Shown here: positions 11,200-23,200 of the stretch, piece by piece
Layout: each line of letters starts with the position of its first letter
Position numbering within the stretch: position 1 is the stretch's first letter
Source of the DNA: Gonapodya prolifera JEL478
Lineage: Eukaryota; Monoblepharomycota; Monoblepharidomycetes; Monoblepharidales; Gonapodyaceae
Direction: 5' to 3'
Assembly: GCA_001574975.1 (NCBI GenBank)
Contig: KQ965780.1
Location: forward strand, 44,856 to 108,855
Length of the DNA stretch: 64,000 nt
Position numbers and translations under genes: made by a program
The notes under the pieces: model-generated
Told to the model about the DNA's origin: nothing
Databases searched by the model: none
The model's input: only the letters and a program-made list of their open reading frames with translations

Positions 11200-13562
11200 T
11201 CACAAAATGTTTAGAAGCTCTGCCTCAACCACCTTAAAGGTTGGCCGGTCCTCCGGCTCTGGTGCCCAGCACTCCTCCAGCATTTCCTTCAATCTCTCTG
11301 GCATCTCGACCACCGTGGAGTTCAGGCATGGACGTAGGTCCCCATCAATGATTCGTGTCCAAAGGCGTGCATCTGGTACATCACCAAAAGGTCTTTCAAG
11401 AGTCCAAATCTGCAACGAGAGCGTCTTCCTCTATGAAACCTAGCGAGATATATCGTGTGCACCCACCTCGTACGCTGTCATCCCCATTGCATACACTTCT
11501 CCCTCTTTGTTGCTCTTGTGCTCCAGCAGCCTTTCTGGGGGCATCCACCGTGGCGTCCCTACTCTTTCAGACGGGTCCGTTCCCAGCCGCGGATCCGCGG
11601 CACTCCCCAACTTGGCGTACCCAAAGTCACACACTAAGCCACTGCCATCTTCCCGAACAAGAACGTTTGAAGCTTTGAGGTCGGCGTCGACTAAACCGAC
11701 GCTGTGGAGGTAGGACATTCCTTGGGCGATGTCAAGCATCTGGGGTAGGGAGGGATGAGTTGGAAACACATCACACTATTGGAGGTGAAGAGTGGGCGCA
11801 CCAGCTTAATCCGCTGGTAAGATGTTGTGAGGACGTTCCGCAAGTAAGAGAGAGCAGTTCCATACTTCATGAACGGAGACACAATGAAAGGGAAGGTGGT
11901 CCCCCGTGAGCGGAAGCACGTTATCGTGTTTCAAGCTCGACCAGATGTCGATCTCAGAAGCAAAGGACTTTGATAGATCCGGACGGAGTGTCACTCCATC
12001 GTGGTGTTCGAGATGACGGCATTAAACTCATGGTGTACAGGTCCCGCCCCATGCCCCCTCGGAATACACGCTTGAGGGCCACTTGAGTCCCCTGCCACGT
12101 GCCACGGAACACTTCTCCGTATCCTCCACGGCCAATCAACTCTTGGAAAATGACATGCCCCTCTTGGATCCTTGGGGTGTCCAGTGGTTGCTGCCCGGGG
12201 GCCGAAATCAAGTCGGCTCTGGGCGGCAGGGAGAGTTGTACACGAGCGTGTGAGGCAAAATAATGCGTGGTAGGAGATGGGGTTGAACAACAGCTCACAA
12301 AATCTGATGCAAATTGTTGATGATCTCTTCAGGTGTTGGTAGGGGGACGCCCACCCGGCCAATGCCGGCATCGCAGCGCCCTACGAGGGCAGTGAGAGAC
12401 TCTGGTGCATTACCCTTCTCCCTGAGTCGTTGCATCGTAGGCCCTCCGCACCAGATCTATGCGTTACGCAAGAGTGCACCAGCCGTCATGAATTATTAAT
12501 AGCTCAAGATGGTGAAACTTGCAGTTGGAAACACCCACTTGTATCGCAATCCTTGCGAAGCTCACGATGTCACTTACAAACGGATGCGTCAGCTTGCGTT
12601 CACTGTGTATGTCGACGAGAAGAGCGTTCATGCATTTCTCTGGGTCAGTGACGAAGGAGCTCAAGGCTCCAGTGGCGCGGGAGTCCCTAGCATCGTACGC
12701 AAAGCCAAATGATGAGATGATGGCATGCCCTTGGTCGTCGATCACAATGAGACGGGCGTGGAGATTGGTGTGGGCGATTTGGTGATTGTAAAGGTGGCGA
12801 ATTCCTTTAGCAATTTCGATCATCTGGTGTTGTGAAAAAGTCAGGAGGTCGGAGGGGTGAATGATTCGAGTAGACGTGGCCAAGAACAAAAGTTGTGATG
12901 TGTAGTCTCAAGACGACTCACGAGACGAATATTGTCACGCGGGCCCGGTTTGAAGCGGCGTAGATACTCGAGCAAGCTGCCGTTTCGCATCAGTGGGGAT
13001 ATCATAAACGGCTGGCATGCGTCGAAGCAGACACCGTAGAGCCGGAGAATGTTAGGGTGAGCACGTATTGTGGCCCATGTGAACAACTCGCTCGCGAAAG
13101 CCTTTTGAAGGAAGTTCCATTTTCGGGCACATTCATTGCGGCAAAAAACAAGCCGTGACTCCCCTCACTGCCACGTGATCCGGTTGCGAGAGGATTTTGA
13201 TCCCCACTTCGACGTCCTCTTGCCATACCCCACGATACACGTGACTGTAGCCACCGAACGCAATGTAGTCGCCAAGCGCCACGTCGCGAACGTTGATAAT
13301 GCCTCGCACGCCTGGCAAGAGCTCTGGCCACCGCTTTTTGCCCGCGCACCAGTTGGTTTCGATTTGCGGATCGCCCGATCGTTTTGGGAGATCGTCCTTG
13401 CGTGCGGGTGGTGCGCGGTTGGGGTGGGCCCGAGTGCGAGGTGATTGGCGTGGAGGTCTCGACGAGGGTTGTGTCGGAGGCCGTGAATGTGGAAATGCTC
13501 CTGCTCGTGGGGACAGGTGCTTGATCGTTTTGGGACAAGCGCGATCGCGCAGAAATGAGCAT
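11200..13562 (-). CDS. Tandem pseudokinase-kinase protein (TKL-like)
   Basis: Two protein kinase domains read in one exon chain on the minus strand. The first has a glycine-rich loop (GDYIAFGGYSHVYRG) and lysine strand (VGIKIL), but HRD is replaced by HTN (IAHTNLHARLIVIDD) and DFG by SFG, so it is probably a pseudokinase. Its C-lobe (IWCGGPTMQRLREKGN) runs through a linker spliced as NNLHQILADLISAP into the second domain. That domain has GRGGYGEVFRG, VALKRV, VDADLKASNVLV, CDFGYAKL and WMPPERL, and ends near PEDRPTFKVVEAELLNIL; it looks catalytically competent. About seven or more short introns are needed. The start is uncertain: the ATG at 13562 opens a Ser/Thr-rich N-terminus, and 13600 is an alternative in another frame. 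Two adjacent genes cannot be fully excluded, but no stop separates the domains. Confidence 0.78.
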
Positions 13563-13692
13563 AGCGGACTCAGATGAATGCAAATAAACGTGGCCGCCAA
13601 GACAATATTTCACAGGGGATTCCCGACCACGGCAACGGCCGACTGCAGTGAACAAACAGTTCCATCTCCAGGACAACGAATCTTTTCAGTCG

Positions 13693-14343
13693 ATGTGGTC
13701 GTTTAGGCGAAAGGAATCCGCTCAAGGGAGTACCACCGCTCAGGCTCCAGTTCAAAGCGCTCCCCTTGTGGACAATGCAAGTGGCTTTCCAGAAGGGCAG
13801 ACCGGAAGTGACATACCCCCACCATACGACAAGCTCCCACCGTCATATGAACAGATCGGTGGAGAGGTGAGAGATGACTTTCATCCCCCGACCCCCAGGC
13901 CGGGCATTTCACGTAACTCTGACCTACTGAACGTGCATTTGACGAACAAGGCCACGCTTAGGCTGACCCCTGGGGCGCATCTCAAGCTCCATCCGCCCAA
14001 GGGGCAGCCACGGCATGCAATTTACTGCGGAGGGGATCACGTCGTCTGGTACAACATATACAAACTTGGAGGGACTGACAGTCCAATAGAAAATTGCAGC
14101 CTCGCTCAGTTCATGGCCTTGGGGGGCCGTCCTGAAGTCGTTCCTGACAGCTCAGCAGACTCGCGGTACTCCGGCGACCAGGTGGTAGACCGTGCAATGC
14201 GGGCGGCGGAGTACGGGAAGCAGAAGAACAAGAGGTCTGTCGGCGGCGACGTACCAGATCTGGCGAGGGGTATTGGGCCGGTTGAGTTCGTGGAGTGGTG
14301 TTTTGGGAGGCAGCCGTTGATTTCGAGAGGGCCTTTTCGTTGA
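13693..14343 (+). CDS. LRAT/NlpC-like domain protein with PPxY motif
   Basis: Single-exon gene. The N-terminus contains IPPPYDKLPPSYEQ, with PPPY and PPSY motifs of the kind bound by WW domains of Rsp5-type ubiquitin ligases. The second half resembles an LRAT-type circularly permuted papain fold: LRLTPGAHLKLHPP, then HAIYCGGDHVVWYN with the His-containing strand, and near the end GPVEFVEWCFGRQP. That last segment aligns with the NCEHFV segment that carries the catalytic Cys in LRAT proteins; here N-C is replaced by G-P, so enzymatic activity is doubtful. The ATG at 13693 gives MWSFRRKES; an in-frame ATG at 13648 is also open. It is divergent from the kinase gene with a very short shared promoter. 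The family assignment is by eye. Confidence 0.6.
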   Translation: MWSFRRKESAQGSTTAQAPVQSAPLVDNASGFPEGQTGSDIPPPYDKLPPSYEQIGGEVRDDFHPPTPRPGISRNSDLLNVHLTNKATLRLTPGAHLKLHPPKGQPRHAIYCGGDHVVWYNIYKLGGTDSPIENCSLAQFMALGGRPEVVPDSSADSRYSGDQVVDRAMRAAEYGKQKNKRSVGGDVPDLARGIGPVEFVEWCFGRQPLISRGPFR

Positions 14344-14879
14344 CTGTTGCAACTTGGCAACTGTGACTCACCTAATGGATCAGATTAGACGTTCATTGCA
14401 TGGGCGTTTGACATGGCAGGGCGTTGGATGATTCATTGGCATTGGATGTATCGGACTCAGTTAGTGACTTAAGCGGACTATATAAACAGTGAAAAACTAA
14501 GATGTACGAAGCAGAAGAACAAGAAGAGACATTCTACACTACAAGATACGTCATCTACAACTAAGCGAAGGTCCGACAAACGCTAGATACAAAAGGTTTA
14601 CAGCCACAGACGCTCTGAGCATTCACAACTCACCTCGTCATGCCTGAGAACTATTATTTCCCTGGATCTTGTCTTCAGTGGGACTCAGACCTTGATACCT
14701 GGATCATGCAGATGGAAACATTTGCACTGCAAAAGAGAGTCTACAAAGTTATGGTGGGAGGTCTCAAACAGCCAGACAACTCCTTACCTCCAATCACCTT
14801 TTGGATGTCATCATTGGAGATGGTTGGAGGGATTGCCCTGAGATTACGTTGATGGAACCACTGTTGTGCAACTGTGCCA
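14344..14879. other. Low-GC spacer with TATA-like box
   Basis: Composition becomes AT-richer here. A TATA-like CTATATAAAC lies near 14478. A short plus-strand frame (14640-14852, starting MPENYYFPGS) follows, without recognised similarity. It borders the decayed integrase and may be part of the same element. Confidence 0.4.
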
Positions 14880-15567
14880 GGCAGATCCTGCAGATTAGGT
14901 AGGGCCTTGGTGTATCCAGCGTAACTAGTAGAGGTACTGGACTTGGTTGACCTTGACTATGGAAGCGGCATGGGCCTAAGTAGGGCCAGGACGTTTGCCC
15001 TTGCCTTGAAATACTTTGCAGACTAGCACCCTGTCACCAATGCTGAGGTGCTGGGGTAGCTTGTCCATCCTGGTCAATGATCTACATGACATAGTTTAGA
15101 GAGACGTAGCATCATGAATGAAGAGAAACTCACCTGGATATGGCCTTGGCACCAGCAGCAACCATTTTTTTGTGAGCAGTCTTTATGAGTTCTTGGTGCT
15201 CTGCTTCCAAGAGAGTAGCATCCACTAGATGATCATGCAAACTGGCTGGAGCAAGGAAGCGTGCATCTGTCCTGCCATAGAATAGGACATCCAGGATGCA
15301 CTTGGTGGTGGAGGGTTGTTCATGGTTGTAAGTGCTGATAACTGACTGGAGTACATTGTTGCAGTCCTCAAAAGTGCAGTGGAGGGGGTCAAGCCCTTTA
15401 GAGCACATGCCTTGCCACAACCTGGGCTTCATGGTTCTGTGGATCCCCTTGATGGCACCCTGATTCTGTGGATGGAATGGACAACCATGAACTGGACGAA
15501 CTCCAAAGCATACATGGGTGCCAGTGACAGGTTTTGATTTGAATTCAGTTTCATTGTTACTCAACAT
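14880..15567 (-). pseudogene. Decayed integrase (rve) of a transposable element
   Basis: On the minus strand, 15567-15130 reads as the C-terminal half of an rve integrase core: VRPVHGCPFHPQNQGAIKG, then HRTMKPRLWQG and STYNHEQPSTTKCILDVLF. The HPQNQG segment precedes the position of the catalytic Glu, which here appears as K or G, so the catalytic triad is lost. Further downstream the frame continues as LSIGDRVLVCKVFQGKGKR and SIVKVNQVQYLY, interrupted by stops. The pattern matches integrases of Ginger- or KRBA2-type elements more than the Ty3 element at the left edge. It is clearly dead. Confidence 0.7.
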
Positions 15568-16999
15568 CCTACTTCAATAACATTGGTTGGGTACCATACC
15601 AATCCACAGATAACTCTTACCTTTCAGGTGTTCCATCTGTTGTATATATGTTCTCCAAAAACTCCACAAAATTTTGATGCCCCTTTGGTAACTCAAAGGC
15701 AACAAATGGGTGTGAGCCTGCACCATGTGTGCTGGATCACAAGGGTCATAACCATGTCAAATTGCAGGTCCCAAGCATGAAAACGCATCAGCAGCACACT
15801 GTGAGCTTGAACAAGTTGCTTTTTCAAAAATTTGGCACAGATTTAATAGATTGAATGACTGTAAAAATATGGAAAGCTGTTTCAAGTGGTTCTGCCACTT
15901 GTTGGTCACACAACAATGACAAACTGTGGGTCCCATGCATAAACAATCCATTTTAGATGATCTCATCATACATCTCACACAATATAGGGCATGATGCTCC
16001 CAATGGCCATGTGAGTGCAAGTGCAAGCAGTTTTATTACAACACTGTTGATGCACACCAACTTTGTGAATGTCACTATATCTGGCACCTTGTCTGCAAAC
16101 AATGTATCTTTCATATCATTCATGCTGTTGTACTTGATGCCATATGGTGTCCTTGGAGGGGGGGAGTCTGACAATGAAGTCAAGTGAGACTGATACCCAG
16201 GGTTGATCTGGAATGGGGAGAGGTGGCAGGAGTCTGTGTGGCTGATGTTGCACTGTTTTCATGCGATGGCAGGAGTCACACTAGCATACATACTCACGTA
16301 CGCCCCGCTCCATACAGGCCCAGCTGTGGCCATCACAGTGGCAGAGGTTGAGCATTTTGGCAGTGCCAGGGTGACCGCAGTACAGTGGGTCATGGTGTTG
16401 TTGGGTGAATTCAACCTGCTGGGGTATTGGTATGCATTGGGACCAGTGAGTCTCTTCAGCAATGACGTGAGGGGTGGAAGACCAGGGCCTGGATTCACAC
16501 AATATTCCTGATCACTCCCCAGACAACTCATAGAGCTGTAAATCTCCCAGTAAGGTTAAATTGATGTTTCAAAGTAAGGATCTGTTCTCCAATAAGTATT
16601 GGTCTATCTAACCTTTGGCTTTTCCACCAAGCTCCATGTTTTAAATCTACTTACCATATAAAGGGTGGCTGGTCAGACTTCAGGAGAGCTGGTTAGACTT
16701 CAGGGTGACCAGTCAGACTTCAATGTATTTATGTTTCAACTTCAGTACATAGGTCAGACTTCATTGTATGTTTGTCAGACTTCAGGAACCCTTAAATGTC
16801 AGACTTCAGTATTTTGCTTCCTAATTACCCACAACCACGCCTATCACCAAGTGTGTAACAAAAGCAGAGCACATCTGCACAGCATTTGCAAACCACCATA
16901 AAACCACTTGAAGTACAGAGTAATTGTCTGTGGCCTTTCTGATGCCAGCTGGTTTAAGATGAGGATTTCAAATGGGTCAGGGCATAATCTTTCACCTTC
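15568..16999. other. AT-rich, probably transposon-derived region
   Basis: Continues the low-GC block. No intact gene is recognised. A Cys/His-rich minus-strand stretch near 15800-16000 may be a decayed zinc-binding motif, but stops interrupt it. The notable structure is the short repeat array at 16672-16808, listed separately. Confidence 0.4.
16672..16808 (+). repeat. Six-copy GTCAGACTTCA direct-repeat array
   Basis: The 11-mer GTCAGACTTCA occurs at 16672, 16712, 16753, 16774 and 16798, with one variant (GTTAGACTTCA) at 16692. Start-to-start spacings are 20, 20, 41, 21 and 24 bp, so the copies fall on an approximate 20-bp period with one position empty. The DNA between copies is not conserved, unlike a tandem satellite. 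Confidence 0.8.
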
Positions 17000-17004
17000 C
17001 TGGG

Positions 17005-18050
17005 TCAGATCAAGCACTTGTAGATCTTGGAGAGATTGGAGTAAGTGGATTGAGAAAATGAGAGATCTTTGTCCAGCTCAAATCCTCCAAGAGCAAGTGC
17101 AATTACATCAGGACAGAATTGAATAATATCCTTGATTTTGTGTGTGTCCAAGTCCTTTTGAATGCAGCTGACCCCAACAGTTCTCAATTTTGTACCCATT
17201 GGTCTCAAAATTGCCTGTATGCTGCTCCAGTGTGTTTTGTTGCCCAAAAGCAAGAGAGACATGAGGTTTGGGAGGTTTCAGTCTGGAATGGATTGTGGAA
17301 CTTTTGGATTTGAGCAGGAAAAGCAGATGTGCTTCAAATTCACTTGACGCCAGATAGCTTTAGCATTTTCTATGGTGATGTCTGTGCAGCTTAGTGTCCT
17401 CAGAGTTGTCATCTTGTCAGGTAGTCTCATTGGGATCTGATCTTCCCTCTCACTGACAACCTCCAGGGACTCGAGGTTCTGACATCCAGTGAGAATCAAG
17501 TTCAGAAAGGACACAGACGCGTCTGACAGTGTCTTGATCTTGAACACCATTGCGGCATTGAGTGGCTGGCGTGAAGGGCACACAACGAAGCGAAGTGTTG
17601 AACATTGTACGTCCCACTCCAGAACTGTGTTTGCTACACTCCTTAAAAAGTCGGACAAAATTGCAAGAGCATTCAAGTCAAGTTTCTGATGTTGTTCACA
17701 GAGGTTGGTGACTGCCACCAAGGATGGTGTCAAGAGCAAGTGCATTGTGGCATTGTAATTATTGAACTCAAGCAAGCGCCGAGGAATATGCTTTGTTGAG
17801 TCAATAGTTCAGTTTTTCCAAAGCGATGTGAAGGCAATGGGAAACCACCGTGTGCTGAGCGAAATGGTCATGACGTGTTCATTCCGTCCAGACGCTCAAA
17901 GAAAGCAACACACCACACAAGCGCGCAAGCTGCTTGATCCTTTGCGCAAAGACGTCTCATGATCTCTTTGGCAAGCTCCGTGGTGAAGAGGACTCGATGG
18001 GTAGGGGAACGAGAGGAACCGGGTCTCTCAAGGGAGTTCGGCATTGAGCG
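17005..18050 (-). CDS. F-box/LRR-like protein, possibly degenerate
   Basis: On the minus strand, near 18020-17940, a segment reads TELAKEIMRRLCAKDQ followed by AACALV, resembling an F-box. Downstream frames at 17775-17278 (LESLEVVSEREDQIPMRLP, TTLRTLSCTDITIENAKA) and 17262-17005 (LRTVGVSCIQKD, CPDVIALALGGFEL) look like leucine-rich repeats of fungal F-box/LRR proteins. Stops lie between the F-box-like segment and the first LRR frame, and I could not place introns that remove them cleanly. It may be a substrate adaptor of SCF ubiquitin ligases or a pseudogene. It sits at the edge of the low-GC, transposon-rich block. Confidence 0.42.
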
Positions 18051-18316
18051 TCCGGGGACCCCAGTTCAATTGCTAAACAGCTGTTTCTACGCGTGAGGTG
18101 ATAAGTGTGGAGGCTGGATCGCAATTGGGGAGGAGACGAGTCTGGAACGGTAATAAGTGAAGCCAGTGGGAACTTTGAATGACCTGCAGCGGACGGCACA
18201 AGACGGATTTGTGCGAGTGAGACCGAACTGTTCTAGAATAGCTTCTAGAACTCTCAAGATGTGACCAATGTTCAATTATTGCACGCGCTTAGTCCTCCCC
18301 AAAAGGGCAAAATAAT

Positions 18317-19914
18317 CTATTTCTTTGTCTTGATCGCGGCCATGAAGAGCACACCCGACACTACGATGACGCTCCCAATGACGCATAACATGTCGGGAAG
18401 CTTGCGGAAGGCGGGGTATCAAATCAGTTCGCACCAAAAATGCAGTCCCAACCCCCACCACGCACGGGCCCCTGCTCAACTCACCTCGCCCCACAAAACC
18501 CACCCCCACATGAACGAGTACACAATCTGCGTGTAGGATATATTACTCGCCCTTGCCGCCTTCTCCCTCTGCAAGCCCATCGTGGACAGGGTCTGCCCCA
18601 CAATGCCGCACGCGCACACGAGGGTGTACAGCGCGACGGTCTGCTATCTTTGCGGCAGGACCCAGCGCTGGTCGGGCAGTGCCGCGATGGATAGTAAGGC
18701 GGAGAGGGTGGTGAAGACAGAGAACCCAAACACCATTTGGATGGGGTGTGCGCGCGTGCCGATTTTGCGGATGCAGATCCCGGAGAAGGAGCCGAACAGG
18801 GCCGATCCGAGCGCGATAAGGACGGGGATGAGGGGTGCAGAGTACATTGGCACGGCTGGTGCTGGTGGGAGGGATGTAGCGGTGGTGTCGTTGTCGGGGT
18901 CGCCGTCTTGGATCAAGGGGTTATCGATGGGATGTTGCGGCGGCGGCGCCAACAGGCCCGGTACGAGGTTGACGACGAAAGAAGGTTTGGCGATGAGGAG
19001 GACGCCGAGGAGGCAGAGGAGGGTCACGCCGGCTTCCCGTGGCTAGGAGAGGGTGTCAGACGTCAAGTTTGGGTGGGTCAAGGGGTGACGTGAAAAGAAG
19101 AATGGAAGAGCAATGAAATCCACACGCCCCTAGAGGTGAACGATCCGAGCCCTACTCACCCCCCACTTCTCGCCCAAAAAGTACACCGCTAGCACGCCCG
19201 TCCAGATGGGCGTGGTATGCGACAGCACGACGGCGTCGCTTAGCTTGAGCGTTCCCAAGGCGTAGTAGTAACACCCTGTAGACAGACTCGATGTGACTCC
19301 GCGCAGACACAGCAGGCCGCGCACTTGAGGCGGCATGAACAACCCGGGGGGGCGGAGAAGGAGCACGCCGATGGTGGAGTAGATGAGCGAGGCGAAGCAC
19401 CGGACGAACATGACTTGGAAAGTTGCTGGGCGGTTTGTGGGTTCGGAGGCAGCGAGACATTTGATTCTTTTGTGAGCGTGGGAATGGTTTGCCGGGAACC
19501 GATAGGAATGGCGGACAGTACTTCCACTCACGAGGCAGACATGATCGAAAAAATAAAGGCGGCTGCTGCAATCAATAACAGCCCCGTGTAGCTCTTCCCA
19601 CGCTGCTCCTTGTCCTCCTCGACGTTGACGCCGAGTGCGTCCACCTTGCCCAGCACCACCTTGTCACTTTCTGCGCCATTGTCCTCCAAGTTCACGGTCA
19701 TGTTGGAATCCTCCTCGGGTTGTTCCTCCACGTCGCTTTTGAGCCACAAAGACTTTTGCGACGCTTCGAATGCGAACGGTCTGGATTGCGAGCGGAGGAA
19801 TGTGCGAGAGAGCGACAGTTGAATGCTGGATGAGAAGGACGGAACTCCGCGCGAGGGAAGGCGTGGGGGGATGGCTGATGCCAGGGGTGTGTATGTCGAT
19901 TCCGAGGGTGCCAT
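18317..19914 (-). pseudogene. DMT/EamA-family transporter with in-frame stop
   Basis: Drug/metabolite transporter superfamily membrane protein (SLC35G-like). Exons on the minus strand: from 19914 (MAPSESTYTP, hydrophilic N-terminus then TGLLLIAAAAFIFSIMSA), around 19440-19160 (FVRCFASLIYSTIGVLLL and LSHTTPIWTGVLAVYFLGE), around 19042-18484 (several helices) and a last exon ending at 18317 (CVIGSVIVVSGVLFMAAIK). Between WVLPQR and QTVALYTLVCACG an in-frame TAG occurs at 18641-18643, and no intron of normal size removes it without deleting a conserved helix. Everything after it is well preserved, so the stop is recent, polymorphic or a sequence error (a W codon would fit). Substrate unknown. 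Confidence 0.72.
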
Positions 19915-20251
19915 CGGTGCTGGTGTGTGGTGGTGCCTGCTGGGACTGGGGATGGACTCTGAACGAGCAGAGGTGGGTCTGCGCTGGGTCGCTTGGGCGT
20001 TTTCTCCGCTGAAGTGTGCTCAGTCTTCAATGGGTGCGCGATCGGGGCGCAGCGCTTCGCCGATTGCAGGCTTCGCACGCACGTCAGGCCGCCGAGACAC
20101 CCCGCCGCCGGTCGGGCACTATATGTTTATTTTGCGAGGTATCCCACGTTATAGAATTGGGCGAATATATAACAAAGCAGACGAAGCCAGCCGACATATC
20201 AATCACATCCTCGGCCTCAAGCCCCACCCACACCGCACAGCAGTTAACACC

Positions 20252-23200
20252 TCACACCTCCTTCTTCTTCACCAAAAACCGATCCATTGGCCCACCATCG
20301 CCCGCCTTCCTCTTCTTGCCCCCCTTGTTCACCTTTTCCCTCTCCCGTTCCTTGCCGCCCATATTTCCACCACCACCTCCACCACCACCGCTACCTCCAC
20401 CCTGGACCCACCCCCCCTTCAAAATCTCCCTGCGAACATCCTCTGGCAACTCGCGAAACACCGCCGCGTCCGAAATCCCCAACCTCCGCAGCGCCTTTTC
20501 GTCCGGTACACCCTCGGTGAGTGGGGGTGGACGCGCAAGGTAAGGTATCCGATGCAAAGGCCGCATCCCAGGCGGCGCGGTGGGGGATAAATATCCCGGC
20601 GATGGCGCGGCGCTGGTTCGAAGCGCTCGTGGAGAGTGGGTGTCAGAGTTGGCGTCTTCGATGTCGTCAGAGGGCGGCGGTGGCGGTGGGGGTGGTACCG
20701 CCTCCCCTGTCTTGTCCGGTGCTACATAGACTTGCACATGCAGTGGTGACGGTGGCAGCGGCACAGCCGAAAGATTCTCCAGTCGCCCTTCTGACGCTTC
20801 CTCCAGCTCCACATCACCCAAAGCCCCAAACTGTGTTCTTTCCTCCACGTCCTCCGCCGCTACCACCGTACTAGCATCGTCCTCCTCGTCATCCTCGCTC
20901 ACAACCGACACCCGCGGGACCTGCGCCACTCCACTCCCGCTCTGACCAAAGAACGAAGTTCGCACCAAGGCCCGGTCGCCGTCCACCGTGGGAACGCTGC
21001 GCTGGCCTTCATCGCCGGGATCCGTGTCCTTCCCGCCCATATCCATACCCGAACCCGGACCAACGCCAGCGCTAGCGCCCACTTTGAGCCCCCGCACCAA
21101 GAACCCCTCAATGGCACCCACACCCCCACCAGCCGGCGGGCCCTTCTCGAACGCTGTGCCGGCAACATTCAACACGCTGACTTCCTCCACCCTCGCGCCA
21201 ACTTTCCCCACGACCTCTTTCGCAACTTGAATCACGACCCGAGCAACCAGGGCCGCCCTGTCCGCAATGTCGCGGTCCAGATCGAACGCCACGCCCGGCG
21301 CGGGGCGGGAAGCTGCGTGGCGCGTCCACTGGGATGCCCACCCGGCAGTGGGCACGCGCAAGGAGACGCGTAATACACGAGGAGTGCGGCGCCACCTGCG
21401 GCCGCCGCCGGCGTTGGGAGCAGGGATCGTTTCTTCCTCCTCGATTCGCTCCAGCCACGCGCGACACAGCCCGGCTGCGTGGGCCGCCAGCTCGGGCCAC
21501 CCCCCGGGCACGCCGCGGGAAAAGGAGTCCTCGACGCTGATTTGGGTTGGAAGGAGCGTGGAGAGCACTGGTGATTGGTCGTTCCCGCGAAGGAGGGCAA
21601 GAAGAGGCGGTGCGAGCCCCGCACGGGATAAGACGGGGGCTGGAAGGGTTGAGAGTATGGGTAGGACGATGCGGGGCGTGAGGACCGCAGGCATGGCTTC
21701 GATTCGCCACTCTGGCGGGCCGTGGTCGCGGACCAGGCCGGCGATGGCGGTTCGAGCCTTGTGCCCGACGCCGCGGATGGCGCCGACGTCGTGCCGGCCT
21801 ACAAAAGCCGGGACGTGCATGGGGAGGAGGACGGTCTGCTTGGCGGGTTTGGCGTGGGAGGTCGAGAGTTTGGCGCCGAGTTTGGACACGGAAATGCCGC
21901 CGGACGAGGTCAGCGAGAGTTCGGAGAGGATCAGGTGGCGCAGGTGGAAGGCGAGGTGGGAGGCGAGGTGAAGACGGAGGTGGGTTGCAGGTGGTGGTGG
22001 TGGTTGGGTTTGGGGTTGGGGTTGTTCCGTGGTGGTATTTCCAGTTTGTACAGCGGAAGCAGGCGCAGGGCAACACCCGCAAGCATTCCCATCCCCGTCC
22101 TCATCGCCCACCGCAGGCCGCCACACGCGGCACTCATCAGGCCATGCGTGCGGGTCGTACCAGAACCCGTCCGAGACTGCGCCTGAAGTCGGAAGCGTGT
22201 GCGACGGGAGTGGGAAAAAGAGTTCGATCCGGGGTGGTGCGGATGAGGTAGTGTGGCGTTTCCCGTCGTCGCCCTGAGTTGCTGCGTCGGGTTTCGGTTC
22301 GCTTAGTACCCGCTTGGTCCCAGACGCACCACCCCCACCAGTCCCCCGTCCGCTCCCACCAGACGCAGACGCACTCGCAGACCCACCAACGCCCACAACG
22401 CGTCTCCTGACCACCCCAGCGGCAAGTCTGCGCACCTGCGCGTCGACGAGCGAGGAGGCGTCCACGAACAGCTCGTCTAGGCCGAGTCGTTCGACGGGCG
22501 CGGGAGGGGGTGGTGGGGAGGGAGTCAGGGGGTCGAAGTCGTCGGGTGGGTCCGAGGTGTCGGACTGAGTGTTTGTGGTGGGGGAGGGGGGACAGTAAAG
22601 TGTCAAAAGCGTGTCCATCGACCTACACCCAAGTCCGCACATATCCCAAAAGTGGTAGAATTGACAATAATTTGTCCACCAACCCAACACCCTAAATATC
22701 AGGCGCGGCGAGTCATCGACTCAACGCCACAGTGCCGGGAATGTCACATCATCTCCATCGAACCAAAGAGTCAGGATTGTCCAAACCGTGGCCATTGACT
22801 CACACAGCGCCTCGTCCCACCGCCACCTCCTCATTCACCCACACCAAATACACGCACACCACACTCGCACACTCCGACAACCCCAACTTCCGCCGATCAA
22901 CACGTTGCTGATCGAACTCACCTCCCACCCTTGGTCGTACTCCATGTCGTCATACGGCCCGTCAGCGACTCGTTGTCGCTTTCGCGATCCCGTCGCGTTT
23001 TGCTCCGCGGTCCTTTTCGTCTGGGCCGATTGTGCTGACTGAGCCTGAATCTGAGCCAGTCCTGGCATCGCGGAGTGCTGGTCGGACCCAGCCGCGCGCT
23101 CGACGAGGTCCCATGCGCCGACCGTACGGGCGACAAGCTCGAAAATGGCGCGAGATGCGCGGCGGTAGGGTGTGAGGTCTTCGCCGTTGACCTGCGCGGG

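Noticed and set aside
16672-16808. CRISPR-like array
   Set aside because: Repeats are only 11 bp with spacers of about 10 bp in a eukaryotic genome, with no cas genes; listed as a short-repeat array instead.
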